A stretch of 64,000 nt of DNA from Marisalimonas marina (lineage in GTDB: Bacteria > Pseudomonadota > Alphaproteobacteria > Puniceispirillales > Marisalimonadaceae): assembly GCA_038131365.1 (NCBI GenBank), contig JAYPPH010000005.1:372001-436000 (forward strand), read 5' to 3'. Position numbers and translations under genes: made by a program. The notes beneath the pieces are model-generated. The model searched no databases. It worked only from the letters and a program-made list of their open reading frames with translations, and had not been told where the DNA came from. This document shows, one piece after another, positions 52,479 to 59,990 of the stretch (the first letter of the stretch is position 1; the number at the start of each line of letters is the position of its first letter).

Positions 52479-52564
52479 AAAAGTGTTATATCTCTTAAAA
52501 TTAAAAATAAAAAGATCAAAATTATATTTTAACACGTGTTTCAATCTAGATTTAGGGTCATGAT

Positions 52565-54412
52565 ATGTGTGGTGTTGTAGCCGTTTTAGGTAAAGAAAAT
52601 GCAAGCCAACTAGTTATAGAAGGTTTGAAAAAGCTTGAATATCGTGGATATGATTCTGCTGGGATAGCTTCTTCATTTGAGGGCTCTCTTCAGACAGTAA
52701 AATCTGAAGGTAAGCTTAATAAATTAATAGAAAAACTAGATAATGAAATAAGTAATAAACGCTATAAAGATACCTCAATTGCTTTAGGTCATACTAGATG
52801 GGCTACCCATGGGAATATAAGTATTGAAAATGCTCACCCATTAACAAGTGAAAATAAAGTAGCAGTTGTTCATAATGGTATTATTGAAAATTATCTAATT
52901 TTAAGAGAGCAACTTCTTGCAGAAGGCTATTCTTTTCAAAGTAAGACAGATACAGAAGTCCTTCCTCATTTATTTAGTAAATATTTAAAGCTAGGAAATA
53001 ATTTACTAGAAGCTGGAAGGTTTGTTTTAAAAGAAATTAAAGGTGCATTTGCTTTTGTAGCTTTTAGCACTGATTTTCCAAATCAACTTTTTATATCAAG
53101 AAACTCTTCTCCTCTTGCTATTGGTATTGGAGAAGATGGTAATTTTGTTGGTTCTGATGCTCACTCAATTGATCATCTTTCTAAAAGAATAATTTATCTA
53201 GAAGATGGAGACCATGGAATAGTTGAAATCAATAAGATTCAAATTTTTGATAAGAAATTAGATAATGTTGAAAGAAAAATTGTAAATATCCAAGCAGATT
53301 TTGGATTGGTAACAAAGGGTGGTTACAGCCATTTTATGGAAAAAGAAATTTTTGAACAACCATCCGTTATTCCTCAAACGATTTCTAACTATTTAAAAGA
53401 AGATTCTAAAATAACAATAGATGTTGATAAATTAGGTTTTAAAGAGGCTGGGTCCTTAATTATATGTGCGGCTGGAACAAGTTATTACGCTGCAATGGTA
53501 GGTAAATACTGGATTGAACAACTGGCGGGTATACCTGTAATTATAGATTTGGCCTCAGAATATAGGTATAGAAATCCTTCTGTTTTGGGACAAAGTTCAA
53601 TGCTTGTAATTTCTCAATCAGGAGAGAGTCTAGATACACTTATGGCTATGAGGCATGGTAAAAGTCTAGGATTAAGTACTAATGCGATTGTGAATGTAGA
53701 GGGTAGTACTATTGATAGAGAGGCTGATTATTCATTGTACACCCGAGTAGGGCCTGAGGTTGGGGTTGCAAGTACTAAGTCATTTACTTCACAATTAGGG
53801 GTCTTGTTTTTGTTAGCATTAGCCTTGGGAGAAAAATTTAATAAATTAAACCCAAATATAATTAAACAAAAAGCTCAATATTTAAACATGTTGCCTTCAG
53901 CTATTGCTAGAATGTTAGAAATAGAAGAAGAAATTAAATTAATTGCTCATAAAATTAAAAATGCAAAAAGTATAATATTTTTAGGTAGAGGATCCCTTTA
54001 TCCCTTGGCATTAGAAGGAGCTTTAAAATTAAAAGAGATTAGTTATATTCACGCTGAAGGGTTCGCTGCAGGTGAAATGAAGCATGGACCTATTGCTCTT
54101 ATAGAAGATAATATACCTGTAATAATGTTTATGGTTGCAGATGGAAATGAAGACAAATCAATTAGTAATTTACAAGAAGCATATTCCAGAGGTGCAAATA
54201 CAATTCTAATTTCAGATAAAAACTGCATTGAAAAAGCAGAATTTGCTCATACTAAATTAGAAATACCGGAATTTGAATCTGAATTTAAATCACTATTATC
54301 TCCAATTTTAATGTCTATTCCAGCTCAATTATTGGCTTATCATGTTGCTAAAGATAGAGGTACTGATGTTGATCAACCTAGGAATTTAGCAAAATCTGTT
54401 ACTGTAGAATAA
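52565..54412 (+). CDS. glmS: Glutamine-fructose-6-phosphate aminotransferase (isomerizing)
   Basis: Forms glucosamine-6-phosphate from fructose-6-phosphate and glutamine, the entry to amino-sugar synthesis. The N-terminal class II amidotransferase starts MCGVVAVLG with nucleophilic Cys2 after Met removal. LEYRGYDSAGIA and HTRWATHG are also intact. Two SIS domains follow (CAAGTSYYAA, ISQSGESLDTL, FLGRGSLYPLALEGALKLKE), ending DQPRNLAKSVTVE. Its length, 615 residues, is typical. It is divergent from glmU, sharing a promoter region of 86 bases. A terminator-like hairpin follows. Confidence 0.97.
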   Translation: MCGVVAVLGKENASQLVIEGLKKLEYRGYDSAGIASSFEGSLQTVKSEGKLNKLIEKLDNEISNKRYKDTSIALGHTRWATHGNISIENAHPLTSENKVAVVHNGIIENYLILREQLLAEGYSFQSKTDTEVLPHLFSKYLKLGNNLLEAGRFVLKEIKGAFAFVAFSTDFPNQLFISRNSSPLAIGIGEDGNFVGSDAHSIDHLSKRIIYLEDGDHGIVEINKIQIFDKKLDNVERKIVNIQADFGLVTKGGYSHFMEKEIFEQPSVIPQTISNYLKEDSKITIDVDKLGFKEAGSLIICAAGTSYYAAMVGKYWIEQLAGIPVIIDLASEYRYRNPSVLGQSSMLVISQSGESLDTLMAMRHGKSLGLSTNAIVNVEGSTIDREADYSLYTRVGPEVGVASTKSFTSQLGVLFLLALALGEKFNKLNPNIIKQKAQYLNMLPSAIARMLEIEEEIKLIAHKIKNAKSIIFLGRGSLYPLALEGALKLKEISYIHAEGFAAGEMKHGPIALIEDNIPVIMFMVADGNEDKSISNLQEAYSRGANTILISDKNCIEKAEFAHTKLEIPEFESEFKSLLSPILMSIPAQLLAYHVAKDRGTDVDQPRNLAKSVTVE

Positions 54413-54446
54413 ATTCAGAATAACCTATCCTGAATTAAATGTTTTT
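54412..54446 (+). terminator. Candidate intrinsic terminator after glmS
   Basis: AATTCAG (54412-54418) and CTGAATT (54430-54436) form a 7-bp stem. After one mismatch, three more inner pairs close a 3-base loop. A T5 run follows at 54442-54446. It begins at the glmS stop codon and precedes the MORN-protease gene. The stem is AT-rich but well placed. Confidence 0.5.
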
Positions 54447-54460
54447 GTTAATATTTATCC

Positions 54461-55939
54461 ATGCAAATTATTTATAAAATATTATTATTTTTAATTTTAA
54501 CCATTGGTATAAATTTTTCTTCAAATGCTGAATGGAAATATATTGGTGTAAATACAACTGGCACTTCATTTTATGTTGATAATGAGAGTATAAAGCCCTT
54601 TAATGAATATTATATTATTAGACAATTGCAGAATAAAAGAAAACCAGATAAGTGGGGATCTTTATCAACAATTGTTAATAAGGAGTTGGATTGTACTAGA
54701 AATTTATTCAGAATTCGTTCCTTTGAATTTTATTTTGGGTCAATGGGAACTAATTTTGAAAAAAAAGTATCAGCTAATGACCAAGGCTGGAAAATTAATA
54801 CAGACAAATCTATGAATAAAATGGTCTCTGACTTTGTATGTAAGAAGCAGAATATAAAAAGTATAAAAAAATATAAACTTCCTAACTGTAATAAAAATAT
54901 TGCTCCAAGAAGTTGGAATAATTGTTTTGGTACATTTAAATCTCAAAATGGCGATGTATATGTTGGAGATTTTAAAAATGGCCAATATCATGGAAATGGC
55001 ACTTATACTTTTAGTCCAAATGGTAGTTTTTCTGGGCAGGTTTATACTGGCGAGTGGCTATATGGCAAGAGAAATGGAACAGGTATAAATGTATGGGGAA
55101 ATGGTGAAAAGTATATAGGTGAATGGAAAAATGATAAACGTGATGGTGTAGGTACAAATTCGTATAGTGATGGAAAAGTAGAAAAGGGTATATGGAGAAA
55201 TGATTTATATATTTCAAAAAATGAAAATATTAAAAAACCCTCCATTCCAGAAACTAAAATAATAAATGCATCTTCTGGTACTGGCTTTGCAATTTCTAAA
55301 AAAGGTCATTTAATTACAAATTACCATGTTATTAAGGGCTGTGAGAAAATTAAGATTCATAATAAAGATTTAGTGATTGAAGCTAAAGTGATTAGCTTTG
55401 ATCCTCAAAATGATCTCGCCTTAATCAAAGGTGATTTTAAACCAAATCAAGTTTTATCAATTAGCAACGATCAAACGAACCTATTGCAAGATATTTATGT
55501 AGCAGGTTTTCCATTTGGAAAAAAAATAAGTACTTCTATTAAAATTACAAAAGGAATAGTAAGTTCATTAACAGGGGTAGGGAATAACTATTCAAACTTC
55601 CAAATTGATGCTGCAATACAGCCGGGCAATAGTGGTGGCCCAATATTAAATGAAAAAGGTAACGTAATTGGGGTTGCAGTTGCAAAATTAGACTTGCAAT
55701 ATGCTAGTAAAAATTTTGGAGTAATCCCAGAAAATACAAATTTTGGTATTAAATCCAGTGTCGTTAAGTCTATCCTTGAAAGCGAAAATATAAAAACAAT
55801 AGAACCTAGTAATGAACCAATTTCTAAAATTGAATTAGGAAATAAAATAACTAATTCAACATTTTATATTTCTTGTTGGATGAGTTATGCTCAAATTAAC
55901 ATGATGAAATCACAAAAGGTTATTTACAATAAATATTAA
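54461..55939 (+). CDS. Exported MORN-repeat / trypsin-like serine protease fusion
   Basis: A 492-residue exported protein with three parts. After a signal peptide (about residues 1-23, ending SSNA), a region resembling surface-adhesin E-type domains (WKYIGVNTTGTSFYVD) runs to about 135. Three or four MORN repeats follow at about 165-246 (DVYVGDFKNGQYHGNGTY, YTGEWLYGKRNGTG and YIGEWKNDKRDGVG). An HtrA-like trypsin fold then starts near SSGTGFAISKKG, with triad His289 (TNYHVI), Asp318 (NDLALI) and Ser391 (QPGNSGGP). No PDZ domain is seen. Part of the family is clear, but I know no named protein with this order. It is probably a periplasmic protease with a binding module. Confidence 0.8.
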   Translation: MQIIYKILLFLILTIGINFSSNAEWKYIGVNTTGTSFYVDNESIKPFNEYYIIRQLQNKRKPDKWGSLSTIVNKELDCTRNLFRIRSFEFYFGSMGTNFEKKVSANDQGWKINTDKSMNKMVSDFVCKKQNIKSIKKYKLPNCNKNIAPRSWNNCFGTFKSQNGDVYVGDFKNGQYHGNGTYTFSPNGSFSGQVYTGEWLYGKRNGTGINVWGNGEKYIGEWKNDKRDGVGTNSYSDGKVEKGIWRNDLYISKNENIKKPSIPETKIINASSGTGFAISKKGHLITNYHVIKGCEKIKIHNKDLVIEAKVISFDPQNDLALIKGDFKPNQVLSISNDQTNLLQDIYVAGFPFGKKISTSIKITKGIVSSLTGVGNNYSNFQIDAAIQPGNSGGPILNEKGNVIGVAVAKLDLQYASKNFGVIPENTNFGIKSSVVKSILESENIKTIEPSNEPISKIELGNKITNSTFYISCWMSYAQINMMKSQKVIYNKY

Positions 55940-55979
55940 AATTTTCAATTATTATAATTTTTATTTTTAGCCTATAAAT

Positions 55980-56396
55980 TCAATCAGCTTTATGTTTCCA
56001 TTTAATACCGTTATCAGATGTTTTCCACTCATCAAGTTCATTTAACAACATTTGATAGTTCTCTATAATTTGTTTTTTAGTAAACCAACCATCTATCTTT
56101 AAATTGACGTAACCAGGCTTCCTCTCATGGAATGTTCTTTGAAAAATATTAGTTGGGTTATTTATAAAATCTTTTTCTATTTCTCGTATTATTTCACCTT
56201 GAAAAACCTCACTAGGTTCACAATTAAAAATTTCTGACAATTTTTTTAAATGTTTATTTGGATCAGAGGTGCCTTTCTCAATTCTGGAATACTGAGATTG
56301 GGTAATGCCCATAAGTTTGGATATTTCTTTCTGACTATAGCCAAATTGGACCCTTCTTCTTTCAAGGGGGTTTGAAATATTTTTAATATTATTCAT
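55980..56396 (-). CDS. XRE-family transcriptional regulator
   Basis: A 138-residue protein with an N-terminal Cro/C1-type helix-turn-helix: RRRVQFGYSQKEISKLMGITQSQYSRIEKG (key residues S-Q-K-E-I, G-I-T-Q-S-Q-Y-S-R-I-E-K-G). The rest (about 70-138) is a short Trp-containing domain of unknown role with NIFQRTFHERKPGYVNLKIDG-like sequence. An inverted repeat ATACAT-N3-ATGTAT lies just upstream of its start and could be its own operator. It is convergent with the MORN-protease gene. Its targets are unknown. Confidence 0.82.
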   Translation of the reverse strand: MNNIKNISNPLERRRVQFGYSQKEISKLMGITQSQYSRIEKGTSDPNKHLKKLSEIFNCEPSEVFQGEIIREIEKDFINNPTNIFQRTFHERKPGYVNLKIDGWFTKKQIIENYQMLLNELDEWKTSDNGIKWKHKAD

Positions 56397-56400
56397 AATA

Positions 56401-56415
56401 ATACATATTATGTAT
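56401..56415. promoter_or_regulatory. Inverted repeat, possible operator of the XRE regulator
   Basis: ATACAT (56401-56406) and ATGTAT (56410-56415) form a perfect 6-bp inverted repeat with a 3-base spacer. It lies 5 to 19 bases upstream of the regulator's start codon. XRE proteins often repress their own gene by binding such a site. AT-richness makes chance dyads common here, so the call is weak. Confidence 0.3.
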
Positions 56416-56555
56416 ATTTAAAAAAATATCAATATAATAATTTAATTCACTAGTAAACATTAAATTCAATTTAGAGTTTTAATTATTTTGTTTTTTATGT
56501 ATCAAAATAGCTGATTTAAAATTAGTTTTTAAAATAAAATTTAAAAGTTGGTGAA

Positions 56556-56844
56556 ATGATGAATAAAAACATCTCTATGATTAGATAAAAAACTATTACG
56601 TAAAAATTCTTATTCACTTAAACCAGTTGTTATAATAGGACAAAATGGTCTCACAGACGCCGTTCTCTCAGAAATTGATGCATCGCTTAATGCTCATGAG
56701 CTTATTAAAATTCGTATTAGAGAGCCAAATAAAGATAAACGAGATGAACAATGTTTACAAATTCAAAAAAATTTGGGTGCTGAAATAATTCATCAAATTG
56801 GTTTTATCGTTGTTTTTTATAGGCCAAACCCAAAGAACACGTAG
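56556..56844 (+). pseudogene. yhbY: YhbY/CRS1-YhbY RNA-binding protein, frame disrupted near the start
   Basis: The frame from 56581 to the TAG at 56842-56844 encodes a nearly complete YhbY (50S assembly RNA-binding) protein: DKKLLRKNSYSLKPVVIIGQ, then NGLTDAVLSEIDASLNAHEL, IKIRI and a final GFIVVFYRPNPK. This frame has no start codon after an upstream stop at 56578-56580. ATG 56556 or 56559, with GGTG just before it, lies in the neighbouring frame and is open up to TAA at 56586. Dropping one base near 56583 would give MNKNISMI joined to DKKLLRK. Either the sequence has an error or the gene is broken at codon 9 or so. Confidence 0.8.
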
Positions 56845-56900
56845 TCTTGAAAATATAATTTTAATTTTTACTTAGTTTTAAAAATAGTTTCTCAACTTTA

Positions 56901-58031
56901 TTAATTAATATTAGCTAAAGTTAAGAGTTCATTTATCATTTTTTTAAAATTAAAAAAACCCTTTGTGCAATGTGGAAATGCATTAAAGTCCCAATCTCTT
57001 AAAAAAAATTTATAATTTACGTTTAATAAATCTAATCTTTTTAGAAAGTCTTTATTAGTAAAAATTTCATTACCTATTGTTTCATAGGGAATAACTAAGT
57101 TTTTAATTTTTTTATCCTTTAACCATTCATAAATTTGTTCAAAGTTATCTGTTACAGTTATATCATCAACATTATTACAAATATCTTGATGTAAGCTATT
57201 CTGAAAATCATCTATCAATTTCTTTCCATGTTTTGTTACGTATAGGCAAGAGCTATATTTTATGCTCTTCTCATCAAAATATTGATTTATAGAAAGATCA
57301 TTTTTATTTAAAATTAAACCAATGTTTTCTTCATCTCCAGAGAGTTGAAATTTTTTTCCATTAAACTGTAAAGCCTTTCCATTTGATAAATTATCAAAAT
57401 TCAGATTAAGATTTTCTTTTAATTGATTTTGGGGATAAAATTTACCTTTTGTAAACTCTTTAATATTTTCTGCTCGTGCAATATAAGGCTTGCCAATTGT
57501 CTGAACTCCTGCAACCCATCTCCAACTTAGTGTATTAGAGGCAGGACAAAAATCTAAAAGGTTGTCTTCAAAAAACTTAGCTCCAGATTGCCAACTAAAT
57601 CCTAGAGTAAAAATCCATATGCTAGCAAACCACATTCTTGAGTGGTTATGGAGGTAGCCAGTATCAATTAACTCTTCTACCCAATGATCAAAACATTTTA
57701 TACCAGTTTTTTGAGGTATTAATAGATTGTCTTTATTTCTTTTATAGTCACTATAAACCCATGGACGTGCTTCAAGCCAACCTCTCCAATATGTTCGCCA
57801 AAAGACTTCATCGATAAACTTTTGAATATTTTTTATTTCATTATTCTTTAAAACAATCCTTAGAATCTCTTCTTCACTTATAAATCTTCTTCTTAAAAAA
57901 GGTGAAAGTTTTGACACATTATTGTGTGGCTTTCCTAAGTCATAATTTCTCTCAGATGAGTAATTTAAAATCTCATTTTGACTAAAATTTTCTAAATGTT
58001 TAAGTAAATTTTTTTTATTAGTAGGAAACAT
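56901..58031 (-). CDS. Photolyase/cryptochrome-like FAD-binding protein with unusual domain order
   Basis: Residues 1 to about 215 form the FAD-binding helical domain of the DNA photolyase/cryptochrome family. It opens at the start of the protein with ERNYDLGKPHNNVSKLSPFLRRRFI. FIDEVFWRTYWRGWLE, then HNHSRMWFASIWIF, and NTLSWRWVAGVQTIGKPYIARAEN follow. The usual N-terminal antenna domain is absent. Instead a C-terminal segment (about 230-376) has alternating strands and helices, opening LILNKNDLSI and ending FFNFKKMINELL, that could be that domain moved to the end. DNA repair with light is possible. It reads in the same direction as the DUF3429 gene 12 bases upstream. Confidence 0.78.
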   Translation of the reverse strand: MFPTNKKNLLKHLENFSQNEILNYSSERNYDLGKPHNNVSKLSPFLRRRFISEEEILRIVLKNNEIKNIQKFIDEVFWRTYWRGWLEARPWVYSDYKRNKDNLLIPQKTGIKCFDHWVEELIDTGYLHNHSRMWFASIWIFTLGFSWQSGAKFFEDNLLDFCPASNTLSWRWVAGVQTIGKPYIARAENIKEFTKGKFYPQNQLKENLNLNFDNLSNGKALQFNGKKFQLSGDEENIGLILNKNDLSINQYFDEKSIKYSSCLYVTKHGKKLIDDFQNSLHQDICNNVDDITVTDNFEQIYEWLKDKKIKNLVIPYETIGNEIFTNKDFLKRLDLLNVNYKFFLRDWDFNAFPHCTKGFFNFKKMINELLTLANIN

Positions 58032-58043
58032 AATTAATTTTTA

Positions 58044-58520
58044 TTAAATGATAATAAAGGTACAAATTAATATTATAAGTACTATTAAAGTTAATATACG
58101 CCTTAATATTATGTACCAATATGGAAAACTAATTTTATTATAGAAAAGTTCATCGATAATTTGGCATGATATAAAGCCTAAAGCTAAAATTATAATACTA
58201 AAACTACTTTGAATAATTAAGACGGTTAGTGCTAAAATTGAAGGTAAAATTGACCATATAATAATATTTACTTTCAATTCATTAGATATTTTTTTAATGC
58301 CGTTTAAGTTTAGAATTATACCCCAGTATTTTGATCCTAAAAACGTTAATATTATTGCTCCATAGTATTTTGGAAGGTTAATTTTGAAAATTAATTCATC
58401 TTTATTTATCCATAAATCAACAAAACCAAAGATAAAAGGTAGTAAGCCTAAAATACCAATTAAAATCATTATTTTAACAGAATATTCGAGCATCAAAAAT
58501 TTACTTATAAATTTATCCAT
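58044..58520 (-). CDS. DUF3429 family membrane protein
   Basis: A 158-residue inner-membrane protein with about five hydrophobic segments. ILGLLPFIFGFVDLW and the family core YYGAIILTFLGSKYWGIIL match DUF3429, in which a YGAxILSFLGGxxWG motif is typical. The function is unknown. It lies 12 bases upstream of the photolyase-like gene on the same strand, suggesting one transcript; whether the pairing has meaning is not known. It is divergent from the methyltransferase gene at 58595. Confidence 0.8.
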   Translation of the reverse strand: MDKFISKFLMLEYSVKIMILIGILGLLPFIFGFVDLWINKDELIFKINLPKYYGAIILTFLGSKYWGIILNLNGIKKISNELKVNIIIWSILPSILALTVLIIQSSFSIIILALGFISCQIIDELFYNKISFPYWYIILRRILTLIVLIILICTFIII

Positions 58521-58594
58521 AATTTTGTGTATTTCTTTTGGAAAATTGTTTTAATTAACGATTAATCAATATCAGGGATTTAAAATATCTCATT

Positions 58595-59230
58595 ATGAAT
58601 TTATGTAATGTTTGTAAAAATAATGAAGTAGCATCATTTACTAAGGTTGATAATTTGATTTATTGGAGGTGTCAAGTATGCGAGGCAATATTACTTGATC
58701 CCAATCACTATGTTTCACCTGCAACAGAAAAAAAACACTATTTAAAGCATAATAATAAAATTGATGAAAATGGTTATAAGAATTTTTTATTAAAGTTAAT
58801 TAATCCAATAAGAAATAAAATTTGTGATGAAGATAGAGGTTTAGATTATGGTTGTGGATATGCGCCAGCTTTAGCTCATATATTAAAACAGGATGGTATC
58901 AATATTGAGTTGTATGACCCTTTCTTTTTTCCAAATAATTTAGTTTTTTTGCAAAAGTTCAATTTTATTACCTGCACAGAAGTCGTTGAGCATTTTTTTA
59001 ACCCATATCAAGAATTTAAAAAAATTGATGGAATTTTAGCAAAGAATTCATTTTTGGCTGTAATGACTACTTTTATTCCTAAGAACGAAAAATTTGAAGA
59101 TTGGTATTACAGAAGAGACCCTACTCATGTAGTTTTTTACAATGAAAAAACTTTTGAAATTATTGCTAGTCAAAGAAAGTGGAAAACTGAATATCCTGAA
59201 AAAAATATAATTATTTTTAAAAAAGATTAG
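58595..59230 (+). CDS. Class I SAM-dependent methyltransferase with zinc-ribbon-like N-terminus
   Basis: A 211-residue protein. Two CxxC pairs (CNVC at 4-7 and CQVC at 27-30) at the N-terminus suggest a small zinc-binding knuckle. The methyltransferase_23-type domain has the motif I-like LDYGCGYAP, an acidic YDPFFFP after strand 2, and ITCTEVVEHFFNP, a hallmark of this group. The late RRDPTHVVFYNEKTFEIIA is also typical. Relatives with this CxxC head often act on sugars or lipids, but the substrate here cannot be told. It is followed by the small-protein gene at 59284. Confidence 0.85.
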   Translation: MNLCNVCKNNEVASFTKVDNLIYWRCQVCEAILLDPNHYVSPATEKKHYLKHNNKIDENGYKNFLLKLINPIRNKICDEDRGLDYGCGYAPALAHILKQDGINIELYDPFFFPNNLVFLQKFNFITCTEVVEHFFNPYQEFKKIDGILAKNSFLAVMTTFIPKNEKFEDWYYRRDPTHVVFYNEKTFEIIASQRKWKTEYPEKNIIIFKKD

Positions 59231-59283
59231 TATTTTTTTATTTTAATATAATATGAAATTTTAATTGATAGGAGTAATTACCT

Positions 59284-59418
59284 TTGGGTGATTTTAAAAT
59301 TAAAACTGAATGTGGTATTCAAAAGTATAATCAACTTAAAAAAAATCAAAGTTTTTTAGGTAGATTAAGATTATATTGGTTCAAATTTTTTGCTTCTATT
59401 AGAGACTTTAATAAATAA
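59284..59418 (+). CDS. Small basic protein, 44 residues, coupled to the next gene
   Basis: A short frame starting with TTG. GGAG (59271-59274) lies nine bases upstream, and the stop overlaps the following ATG by one base (TAATG). The product begins LGDFKIKTECGIQKYNQLKK and ends FFASIRDFNK. It is basic and amphipathic, with one aromatic-rich stretch (RLRLYWFKFFA) that could lie on a membrane. I know no relative. The good ribosome binding site and tight overlap are the grounds for calling a gene. Confidence 0.5.
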   Translation: MGDFKIKTECGIQKYNQLKKNQSFLGRLRLYWFKFFASIRDFNK

Positions 59419-59990
59419 TGTCTAATAAAGTCACAGCAGATATAACTCTTTTTGATGGAGATGATTATCTATTTAAAAAATATATTAAAAACTGTGATGT
59501 TTATTTTGAATATGGTGTAGGCAAATCAACTAGCTATGTAATTGAAAATACTAAAGCAAAAATAGTTGCTGTAGATTCAGATAAAAACTGGATAGAAAGT
59601 ATAAACATTTCCAAAAGGGAAAAAGACATCAAATTAAATTGGATTGATTTAGGCGAGTTAGAATCTTGGGGAAGACCTAAAACTTATTCTCATAGAAAAA
59701 ATTTTATAGATTATATAAGTGTTGTTTGGCAGTTCAACACACTTGCAGATGTAATCCTTATAGATGGTAGATTTCGAGTTGCCTGTTTTCTATACTGTTT
59801 GTTAAAATCAAAAGAGGGGAGCTTTATATTTTTTGATGATTATACAAACAGGTCTTATTATCACATAGTAGAAGATATAATTCCAATTTTTGATCTATGT
59901 GGAAGACAAGCAGTATTTCAGGTGCCGAAGAAATTTAATCGTGATGAGGTAAATAAATTATTAGATAAATTTATTTATGTATTTGACTAA
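59418..59990 (+). CDS. Hypothetical protein with SAM-methyltransferase-like fold
   Basis: A 190-residue soluble protein. FEYGVGKSTSYVIENT resembles a SAM-binding motif I, KIVAVDSDKNWIESI the acidic end of strand 2, and DVILIDGRFRVACFLYCLL plus GSFIFFDDYTNR the later strands of a Rossmann methyltransferase. No target-specific motif is seen. It is probably one transcript with the CxxC methyltransferase and the 44-residue protein upstream. Its end overlaps the convergent lptD by four bases. An enzyme of surface-glycan or lipid modification would fit the surroundings, but that is only inference. Confidence 0.65.
   Translation: MSNKVTADITLFDGDDYLFKKYIKNCDVYFEYGVGKSTSYVIENTKAKIVAVDSDKNWIESINISKREKDIKLNWIDLGELESWGRPKTYSHRKNFIDYISVVWQFNTLADVILIDGRFRVACFLYCLLKSKEGSFIFFDDYTNRSYYHIVEDIIPIFDLCGRQAVFQVPKKFNRDEVNKLLDKFIYVFD

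Noticed and set aside
52479..52604. Upstream extension of the glmU frame
   Set aside because: The added 42 residues overlap glmS and do not resemble GlmU; the family start is at 52478.
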